NCBI GenBank assembly: GCA_946965045.2
Contig: OX337234.1
Span: 2,356,001 to 2,420,000 of the forward strand
DNA from: Epithemia pelagica
Taxonomy: Eukaryota; Bacillariophyta; Bacillariophyceae; Surirellales; Surirellaceae
Reading direction: 5' to 3'
Length of the DNA stretch: 64,000 nucleotides
In this document: positions 49,735 through 59,200 of the stretch, one piece after another
Layout of the letters: every line of letters begins with the position of its first letter
Numbering within the stretch: the stretch's first letter is position 1
The notes under the pieces: model-generated
Database searches by the model: none
What the model was told of the DNA's origin: nothing
Seen by the model: only the letters and a program-made list of their open reading frames with translations
Made by a program: the position numbers and the translations under genes

Positions 49735-50853
49735 ATGATTTTTCGTTCAATTGGCTTGTTGATATTGAATGTCTTGCTCTATGGGCAAGTCCATGTCACT
49801 GCAAAATGCATGGCTTTCGTCAACGAACATTTGAACCGCGGAGTCTCTCCACGAGTATGCAACGGTTTAGCAAGATCTTTCCCTTTTCGTTCCTTGTTTT
49901 CAACAACTGATGTTGACCATGAAGATACGAGCAATACTTTTATCGAAGAAATGAATAATGGATTCAGGTTTGGAGGGGTGGATCGCTTGTACAGAACACG
50001 AGCTGGACAGCCTATGTTAGAGACAGAAGGCCAAGATGAAGAATCAGACCCTCTAGCCCGATTGCAGCGGTCTACTGTTGTGGTGGTTGGTCTTGGTGGT
50101 GTTGGTTCATGGGCAGCAGAAGCCTTATGTCGAAGTGGGATTGGCCATTTGGTCCTCATTGATCTCGACGACATTTGTATGAGCAACACAAACAGGCAAA
50201 TGCACACATCTAGCTCTACGGTTGGTAAATTCAAGATAGATATCTTGGCCGAGCGTTTCCACGACATCAATCCATTGTGTGAGGTGACATGCATTCACGA
50301 TTTTGTGTCTTCCGACAATGTGCACGAAATATTGGACCAAATCCGCAACATGACCCAGGTAACGAGTGATGGTAGATCTGGTGACGTCACAGCTGTGCTA
50401 GATGCCATTGATGGGAGCATGGCCAAAGCAGCCTTGTTGTCTGCTTGCGCCGACAACAAACTCCCGGTTGTTACCTGTGGCGGTGCAGCAGGATGCATGG
50501 ATCCCACTCAAATTGTTTGCGAAGACATCACTATGGTAACCGATGACAAACTTCTTACTTCCAGTCGTACCAATCTTCGCAAGTTCCACAACTTTGCAGC
50601 GGGTCTGCCTTATCATCAACGAAAGAAAACTCTACCATGGAACATACCTGCGGTCTATTCCACGGAACGACCAGTGACTCTCAGTAAAACACCTTCCTCG
50701 GATAACTCCGACTCATCGGGGGTTTGCGATGCCGGTCTAGGAACCGCATGCTTTGTTACTGGAACTTTCGGCTTCACTGCTGCTGCTCAAATTGTGTCTG
50801 GTATTGCTCAAAATACATTGACTCCACCTCAACGAAATCAACTAAGTGCATAG
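49735..50853 (+). CDS. TcdA/ThiF-family E1-like enzyme (tRNA t6A dehydratase type)
   Basis: A 372-residue protein of the E1-like ThiF/MoeB superfamily. The ATP-binding motif VVVGLGGVGSWAAEALCRSG (about residues 114-133) is followed by LIDLDDICMSNTNRQ, typical of the TcdA/CsdL branch that adenylates t6A37 in tRNA and cyclises it to ct6A. Further matches are AIDGSMAKAALLSACADN and GGAAGCMDPTQ. The N-terminus (MIFRSIGLLILNVLLYGQVHVTA) is hydrophobic, then CMAF, which may route it to the plastid or to a membrane; yeast Tcd1/2 are mitochondrial membrane-associated. The first ATG in frame is at 49735. Assignment within the branch is by motif only. Confidence 0.88.
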   Translation: MIFRSIGLLILNVLLYGQVHVTAKCMAFVNEHLNRGVSPRVCNGLARSFPFRSLFSTTDVDHEDTSNTFIEEMNNGFRFGGVDRLYRTRAGQPMLETEGQDEESDPLARLQRSTVVVVGLGGVGSWAAEALCRSGIGHLVLIDLDDICMSNTNRQMHTSSSTVGKFKIDILAERFHDINPLCEVTCIHDFVSSDNVHEILDQIRNMTQVTSDGRSGDVTAVLDAIDGSMAKAALLSACADNKLPVVTCGGAAGCMDPTQIVCEDITMVTDDKLLTSSRTNLRKFHNFAAGLPYHQRKKTLPWNIPAVYSTERPVTLSKTPSSDNSDSSGVCDAGLGTACFVTGTFGFTAAAQIVSGIAQNTLTPPQRNQLSA

Positions 50854-51054
50854 ATAGGCTAATCTATTGCAAACCGAAAGGTGCACACTAAAATTAAAAG
50901 TACTCTAAACAAGTGACGACGATGTATCCGAGCAAAACAATGCATGGCTGACTTGTTGTAGCAGGTAGTCCAACCTTTAAATGGTGGCACGATCGGAACG
51001 AGAGCAGACAAGTCGTGCCTATCACTCCATCCACGCTTGCTTGGTTGTGTCAGC

Positions 51055-52245
51055 TCATACAAACGCTACAACAAGTCGATCAATAAGGCTGAGCTCTATT
51101 TCGTGAGACTTGCGCTCCTGCAATTCAGTCTGACCCCATTGCTCTTGAACACTGGATTTTGGCAACGCAAGTTGAGCATTTTTCCTTTCTTCCGACGTAA
51201 ATTGCCACCAGGTGGAAAGGACACTTGCCGTAGCAACAGGAGCTTCATGATTCGGACAATGTCCAACCTTTGAACACTCAATATAGCGCGACGCCACATG
51301 TTCAGGGACCCGTTCCAGCATTCGACGAGCAAATGCTGGTTTGCACCAGGGGTCATCTGCTCCAAACATGAGCAACACGTCACAATCGACCGACGCCAAA
51401 GCTGGGTAAAACATAACTTTTTCTTCGCTTTCGTTTCTATCGAGGTTGATTGGTGGGGACCAAAGAATTGACGCAAATGCCGCGTGTCCTCCATCTGTGA
51501 TTTCGGTGCAATCTCGAATCTGCTGAATCAACTTGGTGTCAAATGCGGCACGGTTGAAGTAAGCTGCCTCCAAGTATGTTTCAATAGTCTGCAAATCTCG
51601 TATCCTGTCAAACAGAAACCTTCCAACGATTTTCGGAAACCAGGGTGCCGGGAGTTTCCCGTTCCAACCAGGGAGATTCAGTCCCCAAACGGGTGTTGCA
51701 TTCAATAGAGCCAAACTTTCAACTAAATCGGGTCGTTGTGCGGCGATGAAAACGGCCAAGTGTCCACCAACACTATTGCCAACAATATGTACCTTCTCGC
51801 TATTGCCATCTGCAAGAACTACTTCTTCGATGAAGGCAGTGATTTGATCTACCCAAGTTTGTCCACAATAACGAAGATCAGCTTCACTGGGACCTTCTCC
51901 ATCTTGGCAATCTAATGGCCAGCTCCTGCCTTGTCCCAAATAGTCTATACAGTAGATTTCGTGGTTATCATTACCTTGCTGATTGTGTTTTGCTATTTCT
52001 CGTACCAGACGATGCTGATGAAAAGAACCAACCCCAAATCCATTCAGGAGGAGAGTACTGGTTCTGCTCGGTCGGTGGGATGTGACGTCATTCGCCATGT
52101 TTTCTATCACAGAGGCTTTTGTCGTCAAATCGACCTTCTCGAAAGCAATTGGATGGCCTCGGAAACTCCATGTTCCAGAATCAAGCGAGAATGAATCAAT
52201 AAGAGCGGCATGTAGAAGGAAGATCAGCAAGTATAGACACTTCAT
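51055..52245 (-). CDS. Pheophytinase-like alpha/beta hydrolase, predicted plastid protein
   Basis: A 396-residue alpha/beta hydrolase. The signal peptide (MKCLYLLIFLLHAALIDS) is followed by FSLDSG, the plastid entry pattern. The nucleophile elbow is GNSVGG with Ser158 and is followed by LVESLALLNATPVWGL, which closely resembles the LLNATPFWG stretch of plant pheophytinase. Asp is probably in FGADDPWC, and His is one of the two in VGHCPNHE (first at 329). The family dephytylates chlorophyll derivatives; related CLD1 enzymes act on chlorophyll itself. It fits chlorophyll or other prenyl/acyl-ester turnover, but the substrate cannot be set by sequence. It is convergent with the TcdA-like gene. 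Confidence 0.85.
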   Translation of the reverse strand: MKCLYLLIFLLHAALIDSFSLDSGTWSFRGHPIAFEKVDLTTKASVIENMANDVTSHRPSRTSTLLLNGFGVGSFHQHRLVREIAKHNQQGNDNHEIYCIDYLGQGRSWPLDCQDGEGPSEADLRYCGQTWVDQITAFIEEVVLADGNSEKVHIVGNSVGGHLAVFIAAQRPDLVESLALLNATPVWGLNLPGWNGKLPAPWFPKIVGRFLFDRIRDLQTIETYLEAAYFNRAAFDTKLIQQIRDCTEITDGGHAAFASILWSPPINLDRNESEEKVMFYPALASVDCDVLLMFGADDPWCKPAFARRMLERVPEHVASRYIECSKVGHCPNHEAPVATASVLSTWWQFTSEERKNAQLALPKSSVQEQWGQTELQERKSHEIELSLIDRLVVAFV

Positions 52246-52414
52246 GTTTTCTTCATTGTTTGTTGTTGAACTCGCCGTAGAAAAATGATCAGGTTTTTAT
52301 GACAATTATTTGTGCATGTGAAATTTACGATTGGTAGTAATGAAAAAAAACTGGAAATCTATTTTAACGCTGCCGCACCCGCTCATCGCAAGGAGAGCGC
52401 CGGGCCTAGGAAAC

Positions 52415-53215
52415 CTACCTAGGTAGGCGAGGACTAAATAGGCATGGGTAGACAGGAGTCAACCCATTCCAGAGGATGAACGAATAATAGGACACCAAGT
52501 GTTGATCCACGTGCGGAAGTTGAAGAGATGTTGGTTCATGAAGAAAATGGTCCGCAGTGGACTCGTAGAAGAAAGTACGATCGGCGTGGCGGACAAAGGG
52601 GCGAAGGGTATATAGCTCAACAATCTCCCTTTGAGCTTGATGAAGGGGTCCGGCTAAAGGGGCTGAGAGCCATTGTCTTAGTATGATTGTTGATACGTTT
52701 TGCCAAGGCGAGATATAGACCTTTGTTTGTTGCGTGGGGGGACTTTTGGACACCCAATGTCTTGTGACTTCGGCAAGGAACCCACGATAAAGAGGAGCAT
52801 GCCCGAAGAGAATCCAGCGCGGATGGGTGATCGTACTTGAGGATCGACGACACCAAATTCCAGTACGGCTATGATTTTCAACAAGGCATCGGGACGTTGT
52901 CGATAATGATTCAACAGTTGGGCCACCAAGGTCGGGGATGGACCTTCGGCTGTGGAAATGCCAATCATGGGCAATAAACTTTCCTTTTTGAGCATTTCAT
53001 CTTGATACACAAGGATATATGTTCCTGTTCGAGTGCTAATTCTCTCTGCATGACTTCATGTTGGGACTTGGTGGCCACAAATTCCCCCGTGGCCATGGAC
53101 ACGGCCCCGGCCAAACTCCCAGCAATGGCCGTCAAGAAAATATCCGTCGTCGTCAAGCCGGCGTGATTGCAGATAGCCGAAGTCCAATAGAGCCACTCGA
53201 TAAAGATCGAATGAG
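52415..53215 (-). pseudogene. Vacuolar iron transporter (VIT/CCC1 family) remnant, frameshifted
   Basis: On the minus strand, DIFLTAIAGSLAGAVSMATGEF with ATKSQHEVMQRELALEQEHI after it (from about 53147) is unmistakable VIT family sequence. Near 53010-53020 the reading continues in a second frame (YQDEMLKKE, PDALLKIIAVLEFGVVDP, AGFSSGMLLFIVGSLPK), and beyond 52770 a third frame gives KGLYLALAKRINNHTKTM. At least two frameshifts are therefore needed, and the N-terminal membrane helix with its metal ligands is missing or unrecognisable. The first frame overlaps the end of the protease gene. I found no splice pattern that repairs it. A decayed copy is the best reading. Confidence 0.7.
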
Positions 53216-54130
53216 GTCGTCAACGGACGCCTCAACGGACTCCAAACGTGCATCTGCGTCCAAGTCCCCGGCGTGCTGGATCCTTTCTCTTGCTTGGATG
53301 ACAGTTTCTTGATGAAGTCCGATAACCCTGCCATCTTTCAACACAACCCCGCCGCCACTGTCGCCAGCAAATGACGGGCACTGATATACAAAATGGCGCG
53401 AGTACAGTTTCGCTATCTCCCCTCGGAACAAACCAACGGATAGACTAGGGTCCAGGTCCTCTAGATCCTGCTGTATGCCTATTTGAAACGCTGCAAGAAT
53501 GCATTGCCTCCCTGGTGTTAACGGCTCAAGTGACCCTTCCAAAAATGCCGGCAAATCTGCTTCGCCTTTTATGGTGGAGAGAATGCAATAGTCGAGGCGG
53601 GTGTCGTAGCTTGAAAATCTCAAACGTCGCGTAATTTGCTCCATGGGTTTTCCAAAGTGGCAAGTTACTTCCTTGTCCACCGTCGGATGAACAAAGTTGT
53701 GGGCAACACTGTATACAACTGTCGACGACACTGCGAAGCCAGTTCCGATGGGCTTATTATTGCCGTCTCGGTCCTCCTCTCGGAAAAAGCAGACTGCACT
53801 CGTAAGTTTGTCGTACACTCCGTCTCCCAATATGTTGTCTTCGGTTGCTCCGCTTGTTTCATGCCGTTGTTGGAAACGATTCTTCAAGCCATAAAATGCA
53901 ATCCATCCATTCAGCAGGTCCTTCACAGCGGCTGGCTCCCCATGTGAATGTCGTTGGACAAACTCCTCGAGCGTCGAAGCCTTGGCGTCTTGCCATTGCA
54001 GATTTCCGTACTCTGTTGTGAACTTTGTTTCAAGCAGCGCCTTGTACTTTCCGTTTGGACCAACATGTGTAGTCAAGTCCGTGTCATCCTGGACGGCACC
54101 GAAGTCACCTTGTCTTTGCTCATTTTTCAT
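53153..54130 (-). CDS. Trypsin-like serine protease
   Basis: A 325-residue protein with a chymotrypsin-fold protease domain from about residue 105 to 260. His is in VVYSVAHNFVH, Asp in SYDTRLDYCIL and Ser in SFAGDSGGGVV, all in the right order. GTGFAVSS before the His and DGRVIGLHQE after the Ser are as in single-domain trypsin-2/DegP-like peptidases. No PDZ domain and no signal peptide are seen, so the enzyme is probably intracellular. The C-terminal 60 residues are helical and charged and partly overlap the iron transporter remnant in another frame. Confidence 0.83.
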   Translation of the reverse strand: MKNEQRQGDFGAVQDDTDLTTHVGPNGKYKALLETKFTTEYGNLQWQDAKASTLEEFVQRHSHGEPAAVKDLLNGWIAFYGLKNRFQQRHETSGATEDNILGDGVYDKLTSAVCFFREEDRDGNNKPIGTGFAVSSTVVYSVAHNFVHPTVDKEVTCHFGKPMEQITRRLRFSSYDTRLDYCILSTIKGEADLPAFLEGSLEPLTPGRQCILAAFQIGIQQDLEDLDPSLSVGLFRGEIAKLYSRHFVYQCPSFAGDSGGGVVLKDGRVIGLHQETVIQARERIQHAGDLDADARLESVEASVDDLIRSLSSGSIGLRLSAITPA

Positions 54131-54316
54131 TTTCTTTCTCGCTAGAGTTTCTTAGTCGCCCTTGGGTCTTCGGCCACAGCCCCACAGAGCACCCCACAGA
54201 AATCATTGCGTGCGACCACCTCATTTCTTTCGCCATCTCAGCGAGTTGCAGAGGTTCACCTCGATATGGTTCATACTTCATACTTCTTGATTGAACGTAG
54301 CTCAAGGACAGGCAAA

Positions 54317-54970
54317 ATGAAGATTTGTCATCCTGTGCCATTCGCTTTGTTGGGACTGGTTGTGGGTTCGTTAGCATGGTCACCCAGCACAAGTCATGAC
54401 GCAATTGGTTCTCGCCGAAATTTTATGGAGAAGACAGTGGCTTCGGCCTTTGGGGTGGTGACTCTTCTCTCGAATGAACCTTCGGCGTGGGCCGTGTCTC
54501 CTGCTATTGGCTCTAAAGCTCCATCTTTTGATCTGCCCAACAGCAGAGGTGATGGAAAAACATCTCTGAAAGAATTGGTTTCCTCTGGGAAATGGACCGT
54601 CCTATACTTTTATCCTGGTGCCTTCACATCTGGATGCACCTTGGAAGCGAAATCATTTCAGCGCGATTTGGATGACTACAGGAATTTGAACGCACAAATC
54701 GTTGGAGTCTCGGTCGATCCGCCGGAGAAAAATGCTCAGTTTTGCTCCTCTGTTGGTTTGGATTTCTTTATGCTGAGTGACATTGGAGGAGAAGTTTCGA
54801 AACTATACGGTAGCGCCTTGTCCATCCCGGGTTTTGGGTCTTTCTCAAACAGACAAACATACTTGATAGATCCCAAAGGTAATGTGCAGTGGGTGTTTGA
54901 AGACGTTGAATCCAGGATTCCTCGTCATTCGCAAGAGGTACTTTCGAAACTTCAAGAATTGACTGCGTAG
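54317..54970 (+). CDS. Peroxiredoxin Q, predicted thylakoid lumen, lacking the usual resolving Cys
   Basis: A 217-residue PrxQ/BCP-type peroxiredoxin. The peroxidatic Cys is Cys107 in PGAFTSGCTLEA. In PrxQ the resolving Cys is five residues further; here that place is Lys112. The only later Cys is Cys143 (QFCSSVG). The N-terminus has three parts: hydrophobic signal peptide (MKICHPVPFALLGLVVGSLA), a short spacer, then SRRNFMEK with a hydrophobic stretch ending in SAWA (residues 57-59), a twin-arginine thylakoid signal with an AxA site. The enzyme would reduce peroxides in the thylakoid lumen. An ATG at 54266 upstream in frame would add 17 residues before the signal peptide and is less likely. 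Confidence 0.9.
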   Translation: MKICHPVPFALLGLVVGSLAWSPSTSHDAIGSRRNFMEKTVASAFGVVTLLSNEPSAWAVSPAIGSKAPSFDLPNSRGDGKTSLKELVSSGKWTVLYFYPGAFTSGCTLEAKSFQRDLDDYRNLNAQIVGVSVDPPEKNAQFCSSVGLDFFMLSDIGGEVSKLYGSALSIPGFGSFSNRQTYLIDPKGNVQWVFEDVESRIPRHSQEVLSKLQELTA

Positions 54971-55098
54971 ACTCAGGGGATGTATTTCACCTTCAGCTTA
55001 ATTGATGTATATCTAATCAGAGTGCTACTCAGTAAACCAAGAGAATAATTTTTGTGTTAACTGCTGTAAAAATTACCAAATATTTCAGTTGAAGTGGT

Positions 55099-55728
55099 TC
55101 AAGATCCTTGTTGCTGCCGAGTGGCGAAGAAATCGTCGAAATCAGCAGAGTCTCCCGTTTTGGCATTTGGTGCTGCAGGAGTCTCTCCTGACGTTGAAAC
55201 AATGTTTCCAAAAGGATCTTCCTCGCCGGTGGTTTTCGCGTTTGGTTGAGGTGGAGCAGATTGGTCCGTTGCATACCCAGGATTGTTTTCAAGATCCAAG
55301 AGAAAATCAGGTTCAGATGCCGGTGCAGGAGCTGCTGCAGTTGTACTAGCACTTGTCTCCGTCATTGCCAGGGTTTCCACCTGTTCTAGCATTTTTGTCA
55401 ACCGTTCTTGGACCTCAAAGCAATGCACCAATGCGGCTTCGCCCAACAATCCGGGATCTGCTGATATCAACTCAACGAGTCGTGGTGCGCAAGCTTCCAG
55501 AAAACCAATCACTGTGCGGACAGTCTCGTCGGTTCGAATCGAAGGACGGGCGGCACCCTGCCCCGGGTTCAAAAGGGAATTGCACAGATCCAACTTTTCT
55601 TGAACTACCTGCAAATCTGCCTCTATCTTCGCATCTGTGGCCGTCGTATTTGAGCTGGCAAGACCCCCTGGAGCTACACCACTGGATGCGCTCGGGTTTC
55701 CACTCAATAGGTCAACCGCATCCGTCAT
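55099..55728 (-). CDS. GAT-domain trafficking adaptor with clathrin-box and DPF motifs
   Basis: A 209-residue protein. Residues about 35-121 form a three-helix GAT-like domain (IEADLQVVQEKLDLCNSLL, TVRTVIGFLEACAPRLVELI, ALVHCFEVQERLTKMLEQVE), as in TOM1 and GGA proteins, where it binds ubiquitin or ARF. The tail has LLDLE at 143-147, a canonical clathrin box, and DPF at 171-173, an adaptin-ear binding motif; FDDFF near the end is also adaptor-like. The VHS domain that normally precedes GAT is absent: the protein starts right before it, and no upstream exon was identified. An endosomal or clathrin-coat role is inferred. Confidence 0.75.
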   Translation of the reverse strand: MTDAVDLLSGNPSASSGVAPGGLASSNTTATDAKIEADLQVVQEKLDLCNSLLNPGQGAARPSIRTDETVRTVIGFLEACAPRLVELISADPGLLGEAALVHCFEVQERLTKMLEQVETLAMTETSASTTAAAPAPASEPDFLLDLENNPGYATDQSAPPQPNAKTTGEEDPFGNIVSTSGETPAAPNAKTGDSADFDDFFATRQQQGS

Positions 55729-56270
55729 TTTACGTATTCACTCGATTGGATCAATGGCAATGGAACAGAGCATCTATTCAGAGACTCCTTGAGACGCCCC
55801 AAACGCCATTATTCTGCTGCCACGACTCGAAGATTGAATCCCTCTTATTCTCATTTGGTGGTGGTACTTTCAATCGTATAATCGTATCTTGTATCGTACG
55901 TTATGTACTTTAATACGATGGAAAGTATGTTTGTTTGAATTTTAGGAATTTGGGACCGCGACGTTTTCGTGGTTATGCCGGCTCCCTCCCTCCGGCGCAC
56001 ATCCTAATTAATCTAAACTTCCAAACAGGATTATTCCACTTCGGCACGCGCGCACAAACTGGCTCTCTTTCATGTGGGAGGCTCGCAAAATGCATGACGA
56101 AGAGAGCTGGAAGGGGACGAGGAAGGTGGCAAGTTGCAACGTAAACGTTACACCTTGAGCAATATCCTCCCGAAAACAAAAGAGGTTGACGACCCAAAAT
56201 TGAAAAGTGACGCGTATATCAATCCTGGTTGGAACGAACTGCTCGCAGCAACTCGATTCTTGGAGCAGTA
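55729..56270. other. Divergent intergenic region
   Basis: About 540 bp between divergent genes. TCGTATAATCGTATCTTGTATCGTACG near 55870 is locally repetitive (written here over several overlapping ATCGTA words). No supported gene. Confidence 0.45.
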
Positions 56271-59200
56271 ATGTTTGGAGCAAAATGGGGCTTCCGTAGG
56301 AAAAAGAACAAAAATAACAACGATGTCTCTGCCGCTGACTCGAGTGTCAACATCAGCGTGTCGTCAGTGTCGACGAAGAGCATTGTTTCCAATGTCGGAT
56401 ATGGTCAGCCAAACGGGGATACCAACCGATCCATGGCTCTGAGTTTGGCATCGCATGCTGACAGGTCATCGGATGACAGTGGAAGTGACGATGAATCCAC
56501 TCCCGTATACTTGACAATGGAAGAGACACTGAATCTAGGAGTTTTGGATCACATTGATCGACAGATTGCCATTCTTGACCCCGCCGACGTGGAACAGTCG
56601 GCAGAAGTAGACTCATTTCTTCTCTTTGAAGATGCCGCATTTGACGAGAAAGGTGGACTGGAAATGGTTCAACAAAAAGCAACCCCACAAAATGACCGTC
56701 TTTTTGGCAATGACCTGGAAGACAGCGAAAACAAAGAAAATGCCTTTTTCACATCCCCAAACAAAGAGGACCCAAAGTCTCCTGAGCCACATGGACAAGG
56801 AGACTCAGGGATTAATCAAACACCTGGTAATGACAACAATGATTCGTTCAGGAACGAGCAACATGAAGAACCCCGAAAGACGATCAGTGCCTCTACAGAG
56901 ACTACAGGAGATACCCCCGGTCCCTCCTTTAGTGATGATTACAGTTTTGAAGTAGATGAAGGATACAACGAAAAAGTGGAAAGAGAACGAGATGAGCTGG
57001 ACGCTGTACTTGATGAAGTGCTTGCTGATACACCAGCCAAGACTCCTCCTCGGAGTCCACCAGATATTCCCCCTGTAGATTCTGGCGAGGCACCTGCAAT
57101 TACCGATAGCCAAAATGTGTGGCTCAATTGTCTCGAAGAAAACGGAGTTGACTTGAGCGCCTCGCCTCTGTTTACCAGGACCCAATCTACAGTGCCATCG
57201 CTCACGGTCGACCCTGGTGCCTCATCCCTAACTGCAGACCCTAGAGTTAGACCTGTTCCTTCTCCAGGACGAAATGGAAAGCCAGACACTGACGATGATG
57301 TGACCCCTCGGGAGAGCTTTGCAGGCACACCATCCCACCGATTCCAGTCGGCTACTATTTCTGGAATCCTCAAATCATATGAATTCGACAAAAATCCTGC
57401 AAGGATGGTATACACAAAAGCTGGCGACGATACGATGGACTCTTCTTGTTCTATTATTGAAAGTCAGCTCTCATATTCCCCATCGTGCGCGTCGGAGCAA
57501 TCCATGTCAGATACAACTCACCGTTTTAGGAGGTCCGACGACTTTCTATCACTTTCGTTTTCAAACACTCTGTCATCATATGGAGAAGATGATGACCATC
57601 ATCATGATGTACCATTCCTTCTCAGTGGAGGAGGAGATGTTGGAAGGTCATCTGAAGAAGAGGATGAGAAGCTCCAGGATCCCATGTGTTTGTTGGAGAC
57701 TGACAGGAGAGAAGATAATCATCAAACCTCTGAACCACAGCAAGAAGACATCACTCTGACTCCCCAAGAGGAAGAAGAAAGTGGCCATGTCGATGGGCGT
57801 GTAGTTGCCGATTCCATGGGCATGTTTTCGTACAATAGGGGATCCAGAAAACCACTGAGAGACCGAGCTGGGAGAGATGAACGCCGAGATGACGAAAACG
57901 CAGGGCATGAGGATGATCAAGCTCCCGACGAAAGTGAAGATGGCGGCAAGGAAGACGAAGATGATCATCGGGATACCTCGCGCGAATCATCGAAAGTAAA
58001 AGCAAGCGACGATGATGAGTCCTCTAAGGAGACAGACAATGATGACGACGAGGAAGACGAAGGAAACGAAGAACAAAGTCGCGAATCGACCACTGGCTCA
58101 AATCAAGAACGCAGCCCCTCGCGCTTAGGCATCGCTCCAGTGCAGCGACCATTCACTTCTGCTGATGACGTTGGCTACGTAACGGTTGCCAGCCAGAGGA
58201 AGTCCACCGATGGGAACGCTCGTGCCTCCCCATCGTTGGTTGTTCTATGTGTTGGCACATCAGGTTCCATAGATTCAGAATCTCCTCGTCAGATTTCCCA
58301 GTCCATATTTGAAACCAAAGAGGCCCTTCGGTTCGATGTCGTCAAGTCTTTTGATGCAGCAGACATTGGAGAAGAAGGTTCACCGAAAAATATTAGCCGG
58401 ACGAAATCTGATTCTTTCCCAAATCGACCAAAGGGCAATGATCCTCATATTGATTTATTCGAATCAAGAGCGGTCGCAAAGAAAGGAAGACATCTTGATA
58501 CTAGGGACCGAAATGAGGATCTAAGCCACGCTTCATTTGATACAGATTCTCCCAGAAAGATAGCTGAATCGATTCTTGAAGCCAAGGAAGCCGTTCACTT
58601 CTCCGTTGTTAGATCTTTTGACGAAGCTGAGAACAAAGAATCTTCGTATAATAGTGTGGCTCAAACAACATTGGAGTCTTTTGCATCATCTGACGGACAA
58701 GTTCAACCAAGAGACAGTTCTGGAAGGAGACTTGTTCAGCGTCCCGGTGTTGATTCGCCTGGGGTACCACCTCCTTTGAGTCCTCATCCAATATCATTTG
58801 CCAACGGTGGCACGAAAACGTGTGCTACTGCACAGGCACCGTCCAACGAAGCAGTCCATTTAGGTTCTGCATCGAATGGACCCCTTCCTTCAATTTCCGA
58901 AACCACCCGTAAACAAAAAGAAAACGTGGCACAGAACGGAAATCCCCTTGCTACTCAAGAAACTGTCGATTCCATTTTCATGGTGTCTCAAAGTCCATCC
59001 GACATTGACAAGGATCCTTACAAGTGGGCATACTTAGCTTGGTATCGAAAAGGTCTGCTTGATGGCAACAAGTGGGACAGTGTTTTGAATGAGAAACCAT
59101 TGAGCAGCGATGATGACGATGACCGAATCTCGAGTTCACTTGTTCCGAGCGGAAGAGATCTCGTGGCGTGTGACTTTGGTGAAGTGCTTGACAAACCAAA

